From Paragonimus skrjabini miyazakii (lineage: Eukaryota > Platyhelminthes > Trematoda > Plagiorchiida > Troglotrematidae), in NCBI GenBank assembly GCA_014338405.1, contig JTDE01000189.1:67851-131850 (forward strand): a DNA stretch of 64,000 nucleotides. The letters are read 5' to 3'. Positions 13,201-28,200 of the stretch are shown here, one piece after another. A program made the translations under genes and the position numbers. The stretch's first letter is position 1. Each line of letters opens with the position of its first letter. Under the pieces are notes generated by a model, which was not told where the DNA came from, ran no database searches, and saw only the letters and a program-made list of their open reading frames with translations.

Positions 13201-16200
13201 CATATTCATTCAGTCAAATACTCTAAAAGATATACTCACATTTGACTGCAAGCGATGCACGACTGACTTTGGAACCGGCACGATTTGCTACCTTCACGCT
13301 GTATTCTTCGGCATCCTCCAGACCACAATCACAAATGCGCAGTATGTGTTTGCGACCCTCTTTGGTCATCTCAATCCGGTGCGATGGGACCAAATCGCGT
13401 GGACCCTTGGACCAAGTCACCTCGTACGCAGAAGGGCAGTCGACTTCAATCTCGAACTCTGCGTCACGACCTTCATTAACCGTTTGTGGTCGTAAGCTGC
13501 CCACCAGAGTGGGACGTGAGACAGCTGAAATAAAATGGCAATTTGGCAATTTTTTAATTACTGCAACGTATTCATGCCTTGTTCAAACTAAGTACAGCGG
13601 AAAATCACAAATAGTCTACCTTTGGGATCCTTTACCAACACAGGACGATCGATCACGCTGGGTTCACTCTCGCCTGCATCGTTGACAGCGATCACACGAA
13701 ATTCGTATGTGATGTCCTCGATCAGGTTGGGTACATTGAAGCTAGTAGTCAGCACTGGATGTTGCGTCACGCGGGACCAGTTGGGCGCACCAATGTCTCG
13801 TTTTTCTATCAAATAGCCACGGATGCGACCGCCTCCATCGGAACTCGGACGCGCCCAGGATAGATTGACAAAGTCAGAACCCACATCGGTTGCAGTTAAT
13901 TCTCCCGGCTTGCCTGGTTTATCTGTACACATCAGAATGGGTTCAAGAAAGAGAACACGAGATATATAATGGTATAGTGACCACGATTGCTTTATGCCGA
14001 TAAATATGAGTGGACAGGGAAAATCAAGCCGGTTTGTCTCGACACAAATCATTAGATTCACATCTATGAGCGAATTAGAACCATACCTACACTCGGAAAC
14101 CAAGTGTTTGGAAAGTAAGTATCAACTAACTTTAGCGTTAAGTCAATCCATTAAGGGCTTCAACTCGGACCGCGTCTTTTTTTTAAAGTTACGCAGAAAA
14201 AGCGAGTCATCTGTCTATAGCAGAGAAAAATCAACCCAAAGAATCGGACATTGTAACTCGTTTGATTCTCCTTAGTCGAAAACAATAAAACACAATAAAA
14301 GATGAATGCAAACCACATAACCTAAGCAGGATCGGATGTACCTCTCAATAATCTGGAGTGCCGACTGCTCGTCTATGTCCTTCTAATCGTATGGTATAGG
14401 ACGTGTGATCCATCTGTCTATCCAACCGGAAAGCTGCGATCGAACACTGTCATCCTTCACACACACTTTCTGATTGAGAATAATCTGCTGCAAAATGTGT
14501 CAAGTATACAAATCCCTTGAGCCATGATGGTATTAAGGTCCTTATTTTGATTAGATATCAATGTGGATGACTGAGCGAACACTTTTTCTACAAGTATGCA
14601 AAAAATAAACTACAAATGTTTTGATCAGTTGACGGTTACAGAGGAAATCCTGATGATGGCACATTATTAGATGTTTAACCTAAGCACAATTACCGAATGG
14701 ATACTTTGCAATCAACGGCTCTGGTAATTGTATCCAGTCTCCCTGACCACAATCATTTACTGCAGCCACACGGAATAAATATTTCCCGTTTTCTTGTAAG
14801 CCTTGAACTTCGCAGGTAGTGTCACGGCAACCGGACGACACTGGAACCCATCGATCGCGACCTACTTCCATCTTCTCCAGCACGTAATGGTTCACCTTGG
14901 CGCCACCATCGGATTTCGGTGGCTTCCAGCTAAGACGAGTACTGAACGGCGTGGTATCTGAAGCAACTAGAGGACCCTGGCATTCCGAAGGAGGAGCTGA
15001 TTGGACAAAAATGAACGAAACAATTAATTAGTCTGTTGTCTGATAGGTTGTAACACATAGTGTATCAGTAGTTCATTCATTTAAAGAATATTTGCATCTA
15101 TTCGGTTTGTTCTCGAATTGGTTCAGTATGGCTTTCAGTATTCACACATAACAAGAAAGTAAACGTGAAGTAAAGCTAAACCAATGAAATGAATAGAAAA
15201 AAATACCAAAGTTACTTTCACGAAAGGATGTTCTGTTATTGTGTTTTCAGCTATTGATGAAGACGGTCTTAGGGAATTTAAGTTGCAAATCCAATGGACC
15301 GACATGTTTAAGATTAATCGTAAGAATTTTAACTGTTTTGTCATGTTAACTTCGATCGTTTCCCTACCATTGTGCTAATCCGAAATTTATCTCACTAGAC
15401 CCTACTGCGCACGAAACACCATTAACCATTGCTATGGATTAGTATAAAAAGTCAGGAATTGCAAAATTAACTGATGTCATTTGACTTCACCAAATGATAT
15501 ACTAATTTTCAGGACAACTGGATGACATGAATGATGAGGTAACAGGAATTTCATGTTACTTACAAATTGGCTGCTGGGCGTGACGAAGAATGCAAGAAGT
15601 GTATATTTACTGACACAAACTTTATGCATTCAAACCCCCAACTGCCGGCAGGTGCGGAAGAATTTTAACGGATTACCTGGTATTTGCCACCCCTGTCTAA
15701 ATGAACAATCCAAAACCGTGAAGTTAGTCACTGTAGTTAACAAGTCAAGTATCACCTTTCAAGTCAAGAATGTGAATTGCATACCGCCCTTACGATGCTA
15801 TGCTTACACAGAGAGAAATATAACGCAATCCGATCCACCTTGAATTTGAGAATGTATTGGGTGGCTACACAGTCTTAAAAGCATGAACGCCGGAGTTTAA
15901 ACTCGGTGGAGACAATTAGGCACACCACAGACGAGCTCAAACACTAAATCCAACTTTCGAGTTTATTACTGTCATCCGGAACGGACCAAATGGCAAAATT
16001 CTGTCAAGAACGGGAGCATCAATCAATTGAAAGGAATACGTAAATTGTTCACACTCCGTTAGTGTGGATGGACACTGTCCATTTCGGACTGTCAGTCTAT
16101 ACTGGCTACAGCCACAAGAGCTCAAAATGGTTACTATATTATTTCGTGATGCTCACTATCAAGTCGACGGTTCACAGTTGGTTCTGTTCTCGTTTGATCG

Positions 16201-19200
16201 ATCGTAGTAAAGTAGCCTGAATGAACCGAAACCCGAATGTGAACAAATTACACAAGCATGGCAGTAATCGTCTCGTCTTAAGTGTTTTTCATGGTGTGAT
16301 GGGTGAAGTAGTCAGGGATGCAATCATTCCAACATTCAGGTCACATCAAGGTAGGCGTGAGATGTGACCGCAGCCCATAAGTGGAGGATCACTTTTGTGA
16401 TAAGAGAAATCTAGCCCGTGATGACTGAGAGAAGTGGACCCAATAGGCGTAAAATGACGGAGGGGGGGGGGAATCCACGATGCACAATGTCATTTAAACG
16501 GGAAAAGCAGAACGGAGACGCATATAATGTCAAAATGAAAAACGTGCCACACTATGAGTACAGAATCTGGTTTAGTAATGTACAGACGACGATCTTGCTT
16601 TATTGCGACGACTCGCTGCATTAAGGCTGACAGTTGAAAGACCAAGAGCTTCGGCTCATTAAGCGAGAGGCTGCTAATTGGGGCGTTGTTCAAAGTAGCC
16701 GAACAAGGGTGAAACTGATCGTGCAGCACAGGTTTGTGGGTGAACAACATGAAATATTCAGTAATCAGCATTTTTGACTTAAGCTGCAGCTTACCGGTTA
16801 AACAGTACGGATATGTAACAGAGAAATGTTGGCTTATGTAAAATCGGGGTTGGTATGAAGAAACTAGATCAACAGCCAGTCTGATTGAGGAGCCCTGACT
16901 TTACGGCTTTCCATCAGACCTCATCAAGTGACAGGGTTGCGCAGATGCCTCTCACATCAGACTGTGTACGTACCTTTGAGCCAGCCTAGTTGTTTCCTAC
17001 ACACAACGACATGTTTGCTTTGAGGATTGAACAAGTTTGGAACACTGCTAAACATATGTAGCGTTCTGTCAACGGCCATTATATAGGGTACATTGAGATG
17101 TATCACCAACTATTAATATAGTATGATTTTTCAAAATTTTTGGTGAATTGTTTATCACCGTTGACATTCAGACAGATCCGACCTCGCAGCCTGGGGAGTA
17201 GAAACAAAAGTCTCAAGAATGAAGCTTGAAAACCTTGAAACATTTTCAGGCTGAATGAGCCTCCTTGAAAACCCGTCGACAGGAGTGAATGGAACACTTG
17301 CCTGATCACACTTTGATTGTCTACATTCGACGTCAAAAATAGCGTTAATGCCACAGGAACGCACACACCTGTGTGAATAAACGCTTAGCAACTGATGTTG
17401 TTGGCAATGATCTGTCTTGAGTAAAATTGCGCCATTGTGTGTCATTGTAATAACCTCTACAGAGGGTAAACAAGAGTGAAGTGTGTAAGTCGCCCTGTCA
17501 GCAAAATCCTCATCAAGACTTCGTTAATACGGACTAAAGCAAGCGCATCGGACAACGCCTGCTACAGCAGTCAACTGAGCGTCTCCACATCGAAGTTTCA
17601 TCAAGTTTACGTCTAAACTTTCACCAAATACCCAACACAGACGGACACAAGGTTTATCTAACGTATCCGACACTCGTGTTTGCAGTCTGTGTTTCGCGCC
17701 ATATAGTCTACCGTCCAAGTGACTCTACTGAGCTCCACTAGTTGACTTGGGTGTATTTTCTGACACTTCATCACTATAAAACACCACAGCCCAATGAATC
17801 AAGGACATCACGGATGTCATTGATTTTTCGGGCGCAACGTATCTGGATAGCTCACACACGAATGGCATTCTATTACGTAGGTATGGCATGGGTACTACGG
17901 CGTTCACTGTATTTGGAAAGGAAAGACTGTGTAATACGTATCACATAATCATGAAATGAGTAGGAAATTCAGCCCAGAGTACAAACACACATTCTGTAAA
18001 GGACCCGCTGATAGGAATCCCATTTCTACTCACCCAAAATCCGAACATTGAATGGTACAGTCGTTGTTCCACTTTCGTTGCTGATCTCTAGACTGTATGG
18101 CCCACCCATTTCCCGAGTCACATCTAACAACGGAAAAGAAATAAATGTTTTCATTAAACATGATGCCATATAGAGAATCTGAAGACGAGCATTCGATGAT
18201 ACCATGCAGGAAAGGAGTTATTAGAATAAATCATGCTAACACTTATCACACACACGCGAAAGAACAATGAGTGACGTATAAACCTTAGTGGGTTGTTATG
18301 AGACCATGATAAATGTCTAAGTCCAAACAAGTCAAGCGTCTGAGTGTAAAATCCGAACTAATCAAAGAAAGTTTAAAATGAATTGTAGTTACTTCGAAGA
18401 TGTAAAACTTATGCATATTTAGAAGATTTCCTGATCGTCTATAGTACAAGGTTAGGTCTAGGTGAAGGAAAAAATGGTTGGTTCAGTAGTAAAGGATTGA
18501 ATCTGAAAATTCCGAGTTGTGTAGATGGCCGTGAAGCAGAATCTCAACTCTTAGTTTGTGGTTTGAAAATGACTTCTAAAACGCATCGGAACAGTGTACC
18601 ACACTTGACGCACAACCTTAGTATGTGATTCACAATAATTAATGAATCATCAGAATACAGCAGTATTTATACATGACCGAGTTATAGAGCAACAACTTCG
18701 TGGTAGAAGATAAGGGCGGTCATGAAGACCATGCAGCTTATTAACACTTCATTGTCATATAATTCTAAACCACCGGGACAACATGATAGGGGAGGATTGA
18801 GTACAACAGTTAGTGCGCAAGATCGAAGTCGCAATAGAGCACAAGGGCTAAGTCACCAGCACACCTAGTATTTTGTTACACATTAAAAAGACGTATGCTG
18901 AGTTTGCCGGCATGGTAGTAATCAACAGCCGCAGAAAATATTTGTTTACTCACAACCACTGCACGCTGTTGCTTCAGTTGAAACCATGACCCAGCGTGGT
19001 ACGATAGTGAACTCGTGGTTCTCATAAGTCTACTGATTTCTCTTTCAGTCAGTGACCCAGTATTATTCAGTTACATTCACGTGCCGTTTTAGCATGTATG
19101 AAATGTACATTTGGAGGAAAATTGTACGGATTACACTTTCAAACTGGTACATCAATATTATTGAACGGAACGACATAATCTTTAGTTTAGGTAATGACTC

Positions 19201-22200
19201 ATGAGGTCACTTGACCTCACATGAACAAACCCTCACTAGCTTTAACAATATACAATAATATGCTTACAACCCGTTTTATAATTAACTGCTGTTCGCATAA
19301 AAGTGTGTATGTACGGTGAACTATTTCACAGTGCAATATACAACCATTAGAACTGAACAGAGTGGTCGACTTTACTCTACATCAGTTGGGCATCTTGGTA
19401 GATAGCGTCGAACTGTTGTTTCGGGTCTCGATGGCTCAGGTTTCCTTAAGAGCTGCAATCTGTAAGCTACAGACTCCGTTTCTTTAAACCTCTCAACCGA
19501 TATCAACCTACTTTGGGAGGTAATACTCAGGTTTAATGATGATTAGGCACAGTACATGCACACTGTCGAACACAGCCATCCGTTTGCGTGCAGCACCTAT
19601 TGCAACTGAGAAACGCGACTTACCTTTCAGCTGCACTGTGGCCATTCCGTCCAGGTCCATGAGTTTCACCCTTGCAGATTCGGGTACCTCGCGTCCGTTT
19701 TGTTTCAACTTCAGCGAGATGGTACCCCGGCCGGAATAAGGTACTTTGATTTTGATCAAGTCACCCTCAGATGCAACCTTGTCATCTACACCGGAAAGCA
19801 CCTTGGGAACTCCTAGAATAAAATTGGGTTGAATTAAAATAAGCGGTCGTAGATGAAGTAATTAGCAGTTATTTAACTTTGATGACAGTTACATCCATTC
19901 ATAAATGTAAATCAAGGTAGGGGTGATCGCGAACAAAGATTCCATGGAATCCTAAGTGTGGCCCAAAGTGGGTTGTGCGATATTCTGTCTTTTTATACTC
20001 TTTTCCCCAGACCAGCAACTATGCAACATACTTACCAAACATGTGAGGTATACAACAGTAGACTACATGCTAGCCTCAATGACGTAAGACACAGGACCTG
20101 GATACTAGCTCAGTTAGTGGACTGTGATACAGTTTTGCAGGTCCTTACGTCAAATTAACATGTTTAAAACCGTAACCGACAAGAACGTATGGTCTGGAAG
20201 AAGAGAGAGGGATTGATATGTGCGTTCTTTCTAAAAGAAGCTCGTACGCGTTCGGACGAAGTGCGCATATCTGTTTCAAAGTTGGTTGTGTGGTTGATGT
20301 GACCAAGCCAGTGCGATCGTAGGGGTGGAAAGCCGCCCATATCCTCAAATAAACAATGGATATGAATGCAATCTTCCGACAAACGGTGACCACAAAAGCG
20401 TTTTATATGATAAATTATATTCGGTTGATAGGCTTTCCCGAAATATATTCATTATGGAATGGTTATAATCAGATAGCCTATTTGTACTACTCAGTGTACG
20501 CGTAATAGATCGATCCATTATTGGGCTAGAGACGGCTGGCTTCATGTGGTATTCATCATCCTGTCTAATCAAGGACAATTTCACAGAAAAATCAGAAGTT
20601 TGAGCGTTAGTAACTAGCACTTGGGGTTGCAACCAGATGGGATTGCTGATCACTCCGTGCATGCAAAACAAATAGATTGCGAAGGGTAACGTAATTGCTG
20701 TAATTTGTTGTTGGGTTCCAAACAGACTAATTTTCCGGAGTTCATAACTCATTCGTAAGTCAATTTTGCCGTTTGTGTCATCCACAATAAAAATGGTAAA
20801 TAACTTTAGACTGAGTCAATCTACTGTGTAACACTATGTTATCACATGGGCAACTTGAGGTAGACTTGCAAGCGATCTTGATATCTGAACTCAGGTTTGA
20901 TAAGAGTCTGTGGTAAACAGCAAAAATATACACAAGCAAGCTATTAACTTCAAACTTAGCCACCTGTGCATATATTAGAATATGTGGTCAAGGTTCATCG
21001 GTCATGCGTTTTTGATTAATTTTGACCGTTAAATGCATACACTGCTTCCCTCCCATTTCTTATTCGTCTGTCGAATCTGAACCTGGTTTTCATGTGTGAT
21101 AAATACAGATTGCGCTGTTCTTCGCACGATTCCCAAATCAAGGTGACCACCGTTGCGAATTGTTACATCCGTATACAAGAACCGTATGGATAGATTCTTA
21201 CGGACGTTACAATGATCGGAAATCTGTAAAATAGTTGAGAACTCACATGAACCACACGGGGGGCATCGTACGACAAAAACAATAAATAGGTGAGCGAATT
21301 ACACTTCATGAACAAGCAGAAGAAGGAAATAAAGCAAGCCTATCAAAAATCATCTCATATAATAACGAACAGTTCCCAGATGGTTTGAGTGACGAATAAG
21401 GCAAGCTAGATAACTTACACTAACCGGAACAGCTATAGGGTTGTGTGATTGCTGGACATCTCTCTAGGATTGGAATATCCAAATACGAAGGTGGACTGGG
21501 TTGCGACTGATCTACAATGTTTTCAGGTCGAATAAACTAATAAGGGGCTAAGTGAATGCCTAAACTTTTTTCGCAATGAGCAACTTTCAGTCATTTTCCT
21601 CATTTTCCGTAGGTGAAATAGCTAAAAATGACATGATGCTTATAAAGATACCGGGGCTTACGGAAAGAATGTGTAATTATGAAGCAAAGGAAAACGAGGA
21701 AAGAGTTGCATCTTGAGGAAATGCACCCTCTTTTCGAGGACAAGATAGGTTAATAACATCATATATCATAGGAATGCCTTACAAAGCGATCGATAAATGT
21801 TTTTGGTGTGGTTATGTTTGTTATGTTCTCAATCAGTTTTAAATGTTTCGAACGTAGCACAATAATTGATCTTTGAAGCAAATGAAATATATTACCTAAG
21901 CTTTAATTCAATCATGAATAATGCAATCAAATTATACAAAATAGTAGCAACGATGCGAAATATATCAGTGATTACTTCATACTTTTATGCCTAGTTGTTA
22001 ATGGCAGACTGATGGGTGAGTGGATACATCCTTCTTGGGTATCACGTCAACATGTTCCAATGAACGTTGACAGTTCACATGCAGATAACATGTTTAGAGT
22101 GGTTAGTCAAAGAAGCCTGCTTTCGTTCACAGTGTGATGTCCATAGAGAAGCTATCCTTCGGTGTTAGTTGAGTAAACACTATCGATTACATAAGGAACT

Positions 22201-25200
22201 GTTTCCCCAGTAGATGTCACTTCTAAGCATGATACTTTAATACTCCTTCTAATATTCACGGTTCGGTAGCCCATTTTTATCACATAGATACCATCTAGTC
22301 CGAACCTAATTTAAGAGAGGAGGAATAAAGTTGTTACAACCAAATTAAGATGAAATAGACGAAAATCAATAACGTGTTTATGGGGAAGTTGTCTGACATC
22401 CAGTCCACTTACCGAACACTTCCAAAGGTGAAGAACAGGAATTTTTCCCGGACGGATTCGACACTTGACAGGTGATGTTTCCGCTGTCGCGTTCGTCCAA
22501 ATCGGAGAGTTCCAACGTGGCTTTCCCGTCTGGTCCCGGTGGATGAATACGAACACGGGCGCTTGGCACAAATTCCAGGCCATCACGGAACCATTTAACC
22601 TCTGGCTGAGGTTGCCCATCTACCTGCACTTCGAACACAGCAGAGCCACCCAAAGGTGCTGTTGTTGGTCGAAGTTTGGTAATGAAATCTGGAGTTTCCG
22701 TCGCTGTAATGTAGACAGATGGTTCAACCATAAACCAACCTAAAGACGATTCCCGCAACCAGCGCTGGGTCACGCAACCAAAAACCGAACCCACTTTGAA
22801 TACGTTTAAACTCTTTTGATATTAGTATGTTCGCCCAGCTTGGCATTTAGATTGCAAACATTTCATCACTAAGCGAGGTGACATCGTCAGTGTGTAAGTG
22901 TTTTAGCGTATAGTTTTTGAGCGCTAAAACACTTACGCATTGATGATATCATCTCGCTTGGTGATGAAACGTTTGCAACCTAAATTTCAAGCTCGGCGAA
23001 CATACCACTACCAAAACCAACAACCCGAGCTACGAACAACACCACCATTGTTCACAACTATCCGAAACGTGAAAAATCTATGCCTCATGAACCAACAGGC
23101 ACTACAACGAAAAACCACTTCTGCTGATATGCAATCAGTCATTCAGTTGAGACAGGTAAGATACACGTACTACACTTCAGTAGTTAAACTTAGAGACTTT
23201 GGAAAAGTAACTAACAAAAGTCAACGTCTCCAGGTAGAAAATGAGTGTCGGTTAACATATCAAAATTACCACATACCTTTCCGATCCATAACTTTCACCA
23301 TCGGGGTCGGATTGGACGGTTCGCCTGGCCCAGCAGCGTTGATGGCTCGAACTCTGAACTGATAGTCATCGCCTTCGTTCAGACCATCCACATGCAGATA
23401 AGTGCCCGCGACCGGTTGACCATTGGGAGTTTGGGGGACAGGAATCCAATCAGGCGAATCTTTCTTGCGCATTTCAACTTGGTAGCCAAGTAATCGTGCT
23501 CCGCCATCTTTAGTTGGTCTGTCCCAAGACAAATCGACGAAATTCTTTCCCACACTGTCCACGTTCACTGAGCCTGGACTTCCAGCAGGGGCTGAACGGA
23601 GAGTTGGAAAAAACAATAATCACTAATGCTTCATCGCAGAATCATTTGCGATCATACGGTGTGATAAGGTGGTTGTCAGGGTGTGATGTTTATCATAGGT
23701 AGGCAACTCTGGGGTTACATACGACCAAACTGACAAAATCGAGTGCTGCCGGAATGTAAACCTCTGCCTTGAAACATGTGTTAAATGATACATAGTATGC
23801 ACGTAATTATCGAACAGCCTGCATAAACGTTCAAGTTGCTGTTTACCTCGGTTGTAGAAGAATGTTAACGGGGTAAAAGCTATCCCACCTCCAAAGACAA
23901 TCAAACAACTTGACACTCTTTAAAGTACACGGAAAAAACAACATACAAAGAGCTACTCTAAACAGACGAAAACCTGATTTGTAGATTAAGACCCAATCTT
24001 GAGATGGGTTACATTAAACCTGTGGTGTTGTTCATCCCTCTTGTGGAGCGCGCCAGGGACATGCCTTTGTCACAAAACAAAAAGCATTACTCTATTTTCT
24101 CAACCGACCATTGTATTTGTGATCACCAGCAATTGCGGCGAAGCTTACATCGGGAGGACAGACAGACAGACAGCTGAAGAAACGGATCAAGAAACGTTTC
24201 CCAAACTGACTGAGTGAGCCAGTCAGGCAACAGCCGTGCACCAGTCAACCAAAGACTCTGTCGTTCGCTAAACACAAGTCTGACCAGTCAAATCAGAAGC
24301 AATTGAATTGTTTCGCATGATTACGATGTGCAGCGATGTTAAGTTGCACAAGTTTACTGAGGCTCTCTTACTCACTCGTCGTTATTCTCGTCAATGTACG
24401 CGGGAATAAACCAGTTACACCATGTCTACCTTGGTTTTCTGAGCCGAGGTCAGGCCTGTTTTAGGGCTCCACTTCTTTTGGTTTTTAGGCTAACTGTTCT
24501 TTCATTTTGTTTTAGCTGTTATGACGGTGCGTGAATGAACTTGTCATGCGAGCTTTTCATTCTATGTTAATCAACTTGATAAAGAGAGCAAGTCGTTTTG
24601 CATTCTGGTGATTTCATGCAAGCGGTTGTGACACAACGTTCAGTCGTAGGCAACAATTCTTGTTAAACTAGTGTGAATCCTCTATGAAGTGTTGATCAAC
24701 CACGAAAGTCAACATTACACACTCCGTTTATGGATGAATAAGAGTAACCGGTGATCACCTGAATAAACGAAGAGAACGCGTCAGCTGTGTTTGTGTTTAC
24801 TGTGGTTCTATGGCTAATGACTGGCAGACTCGACGCGTTTAGCCGCCTCTAATGTTATTGGAGATGTCTGGGTTGTTGAATTTATAGATCTTCGGTCGTT
24901 GTATCAGCAGAACGCGCGCTAACTGAGCCGCTTTCATTTGCAATGTTTAAGACGCATCTTGGGTATTCGGTGGTCGGACATGGTCCCGAACACTGAGGTA
25001 CTGCGACGAGCGGACATGAACAGGATGGAAGCCCTGCTGATGTTGAATCAGCTTCGTTGGCTGGGTCACGTCCGTCGGATGGGTGATGACCGTAGTTCGA
25101 AGCAGGTGCTGTATGGACAACTGAGATCAGGTAAGCGAAATCCTGGTGGTCAAAAGCGGAGATAACAGGATGCTGTGCAGTCTTTCACGTTGTAAAATTG

Positions 25201-28200
25201 ATTATAGATGTTGGGAAGACTTAGTGTTGAACCGGACTGCCTGGAGGAATACGATTCGGACTGGCAACCGCGAGTTCAGCGAGCAGTTATTGCGCGGCCG
25301 AGAACGAAAGCGCGCAGTACGCAAGGGAACCATCGGTGCCATAAGTCGTGGTGACATGACTATATGGCGTTGTGATATGTGCGGCTGCGAATGCGCTGGC
25401 CACCTTGAATTAGTAGGTCACCAGTGTACTCATAGTGCACCGTCGGCGAAGAGACGACGAGTATGTTAGGTTCAGGTATGTCATATCAGTATATCCACTC
25501 TATTTCTGTTATTGATTGCATCGATCATGGCAACTAATTCGCTTCTCTTTTCAGAACCTTGAGTGTCTGTAGTCTTCCGCCCATTCTTTTCTTGAGCTTT
25601 TTTGGTGTACTGAATGATTAATCGTTTGCGTGGTCTTTTCGTAGTTCAACTTTGAATTTTGTTTTTCAACTTTATCCTCTCTAGAATGCGTTTACATACA
25701 CCCGTATAATGAAATGCTTCTTGTATTACATTTTACATACCTTTATTCTTGGCACTGCAGTCCCTCTCTCTGTTTAGTTTCTGAGAGATAAGGATTTCCT
25801 TCTCGTGCTAGCCATTCCATTGGCTAATCAGCATTGGCCGGCTGGACACAAAGGTCCCACTCACACACCTACTGGCCTTATTCCTTCGGGTTTACGCCGG
25901 ATACGTGATGTGTGAGTGGAACCGCAAGTGGTGCAGCGCAAGCCACCTGGGGTGATGGTCTAAAGCGCAAGCGTCCTTTGGCTTTAGTCACTGTGACAGA
26001 CTAATCCGTTTCGGACGCCGCCAACCACAGAAGTAAATCCATGAAGAGGAAGATCAACTTTGTATGCTGAGATAATCCTACCAGGATGTAACAGATTTAA
26101 GAGTTGTTGTGTTCTGACTGGTATAGTCATACTGACTTGTGATCCGATGGCTAGTCGCGCAATTTCATCCGAGCGGTATTATTGAAATTAACCAAAGAGA
26201 GTGATCCTGTGACCGGACAATTAACTGCTATGATGGTCAGATCCAAATTTCAACCCCGAATTACTCATTAGTAGTCCTAACTAGTCATAACTACTGAAGT
26301 TGCTAGGAATCACAGGCTACTGGTGGGCAGCGATCGCAAGTACGCATATCTATACATTATGTTGATAGAGTTTTCATATCTACATATTCCTAATTGTTTA
26401 TACATAGGGATTGTGTAGATGCAGCTGAAGGGACCTGCAGTAACTGTCGATTTACGGATCTGACGATGAAATTATTGGGTACATCTTCCAAACATGTGCT
26501 TTCAGTGCGAATATTCACACGATAAAAACCTGAGTTGCATAAACGTAAACACAAATTACTGCTGATGAAGTGTAAATAACAAACTACAGAATTCAACTGC
26601 ATTAACCCTCTGCTAATCGTGTATATGTATAATCAGTGAGAGACCACTCATCATCTGTGTTGCTTTTTGCATTCATATACATATTTTCATCTCTGTTTGC
26701 TCAACAGTAAAAAGTATTATGCTACATATATTTCTTAACGCCAACTGTCAGTGCGGTTGTTGTAATCACCACCGACCTGAGCTTCAGACTTCTATTATGT
26801 GAACAGCTTAACTTTTATCGTTGAATCACTTTTATCGAACCGAACATGACTTAACTATCATAGATTGTGTTGCAACTATTAAATAAAAACGATAACCTGG
26901 TGGATCAAGAAATCACAATCTCATCTTACAGCTATACGGTAAACCTAACAGATATGGCTATCTTATCCTCTTGTATGCGTGATGAATCATGATGTATGTT
27001 GCGCACTTGTGAATCACACGAGATTTAGCTGACAGATAACCACTTTTCTGTTTCTGGTTCAGACCAAGACAAACCTCACAGCTCAGATTCAATGAGAAAG
27101 AGGAAGTTGGGTCTTAACACAGTTAGGCATTTGCTGTTAGATAACCCTAATGGGAACAAGCTGCAGTGTAAAGAAACTGAAGAGGTAAGGACAGAATATG
27201 ACTCCTGAACCTGACAAACAACAATTACTTTCCTGCAACCTATGCGGCAATTGAGACTGTGATAAAGCCGCTATCGGTTTGACAACTACCTTGCGACTCT
27301 TGCTGCCTCACTTAATTAGTTGAACTGCCTTCACATCAAAGTTACTCCACACTACTGAACCCAATTAGTCATTAGATTTCCTAAAGTTTCTAACCGGAAA
27401 TCAGGTTGGTCACTAGAGATGAGCATGACCTATCACTCCTAACTTACTAGCGGTTGGTTCCAGCTACCGCTGTTAACTCATCAATTAACTATGTCACATC
27501 CCAAAATCACTCTGTATACAACAGATAGTTTGATACACGAAAAATCAACAATTTTTTCACACAACCTTGCCAGCCAAATTCATGCGATGTCAGGTTTTGA
27601 ATGAACTAACTTATTCGATCCGTAAGACCCAGAAACCTGTCTTCCAGCTTGATATCATAAAAAATACACTGACAAAAAGCAAATAACTAGAGCGGTGGTT
27701 GCCACTAGATTGAGTAGGCATAGAAGCTAATTTATGTAAAGTTCTTCTGGATTACCACATGTTCACATACAAATTCACTGTGAGAAGATAAAACGGATGC
27801 TTCAGGTTAGTTTTGCGGGCGGCTAAACAGAGCGATAGGGAAATATCACCGTTTCGAAATTGACTTTGCATATGCATAACTAACAGAAATTGATTAACCA
27901 TTGTGTTCGAATAACGGGTGCTGTAGTTCCTACATATAAATTGGAAGCTACATTAGGAAAAATCGGTTAGCGTTTTGATGAAGTCAGAATAAGGTTACCA
28001 ATTAATCTTACATGGTCTTAGATAATATGAACGACTTACTGTACTTTGGTTTGCATTCGATCGGACGTGTCGGTCGACTTGCCTCTCCTTGACCGGCCTC
28101 GTTTTTAGCAGACACACGAAATAGATATTTTTCGCCTTTCTTGAGACCAGACACTATAACAAACGTAGTGAAGCGATACAATGGAAAGGAGAAATCCAAA

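Noticed and set aside
13242..13685. Plus-strand open frame of 147 codons
   Set aside because: Shadow of the Ig and FN3 exons on the minus strand; no domain motifs in the plus reading.
15553..16125. Cysteine-rich plus-strand frame and adjacent frames, possible nested gene
   Set aside because: No known domain signature, no conserved splice sites and no second paralogue; most likely chance.
22941..23362. Plus-strand frame of 140 codons
   Set aside because: It starts in the right arm of the fold-back repeat and runs into the antisense of exon 24; not a gene.
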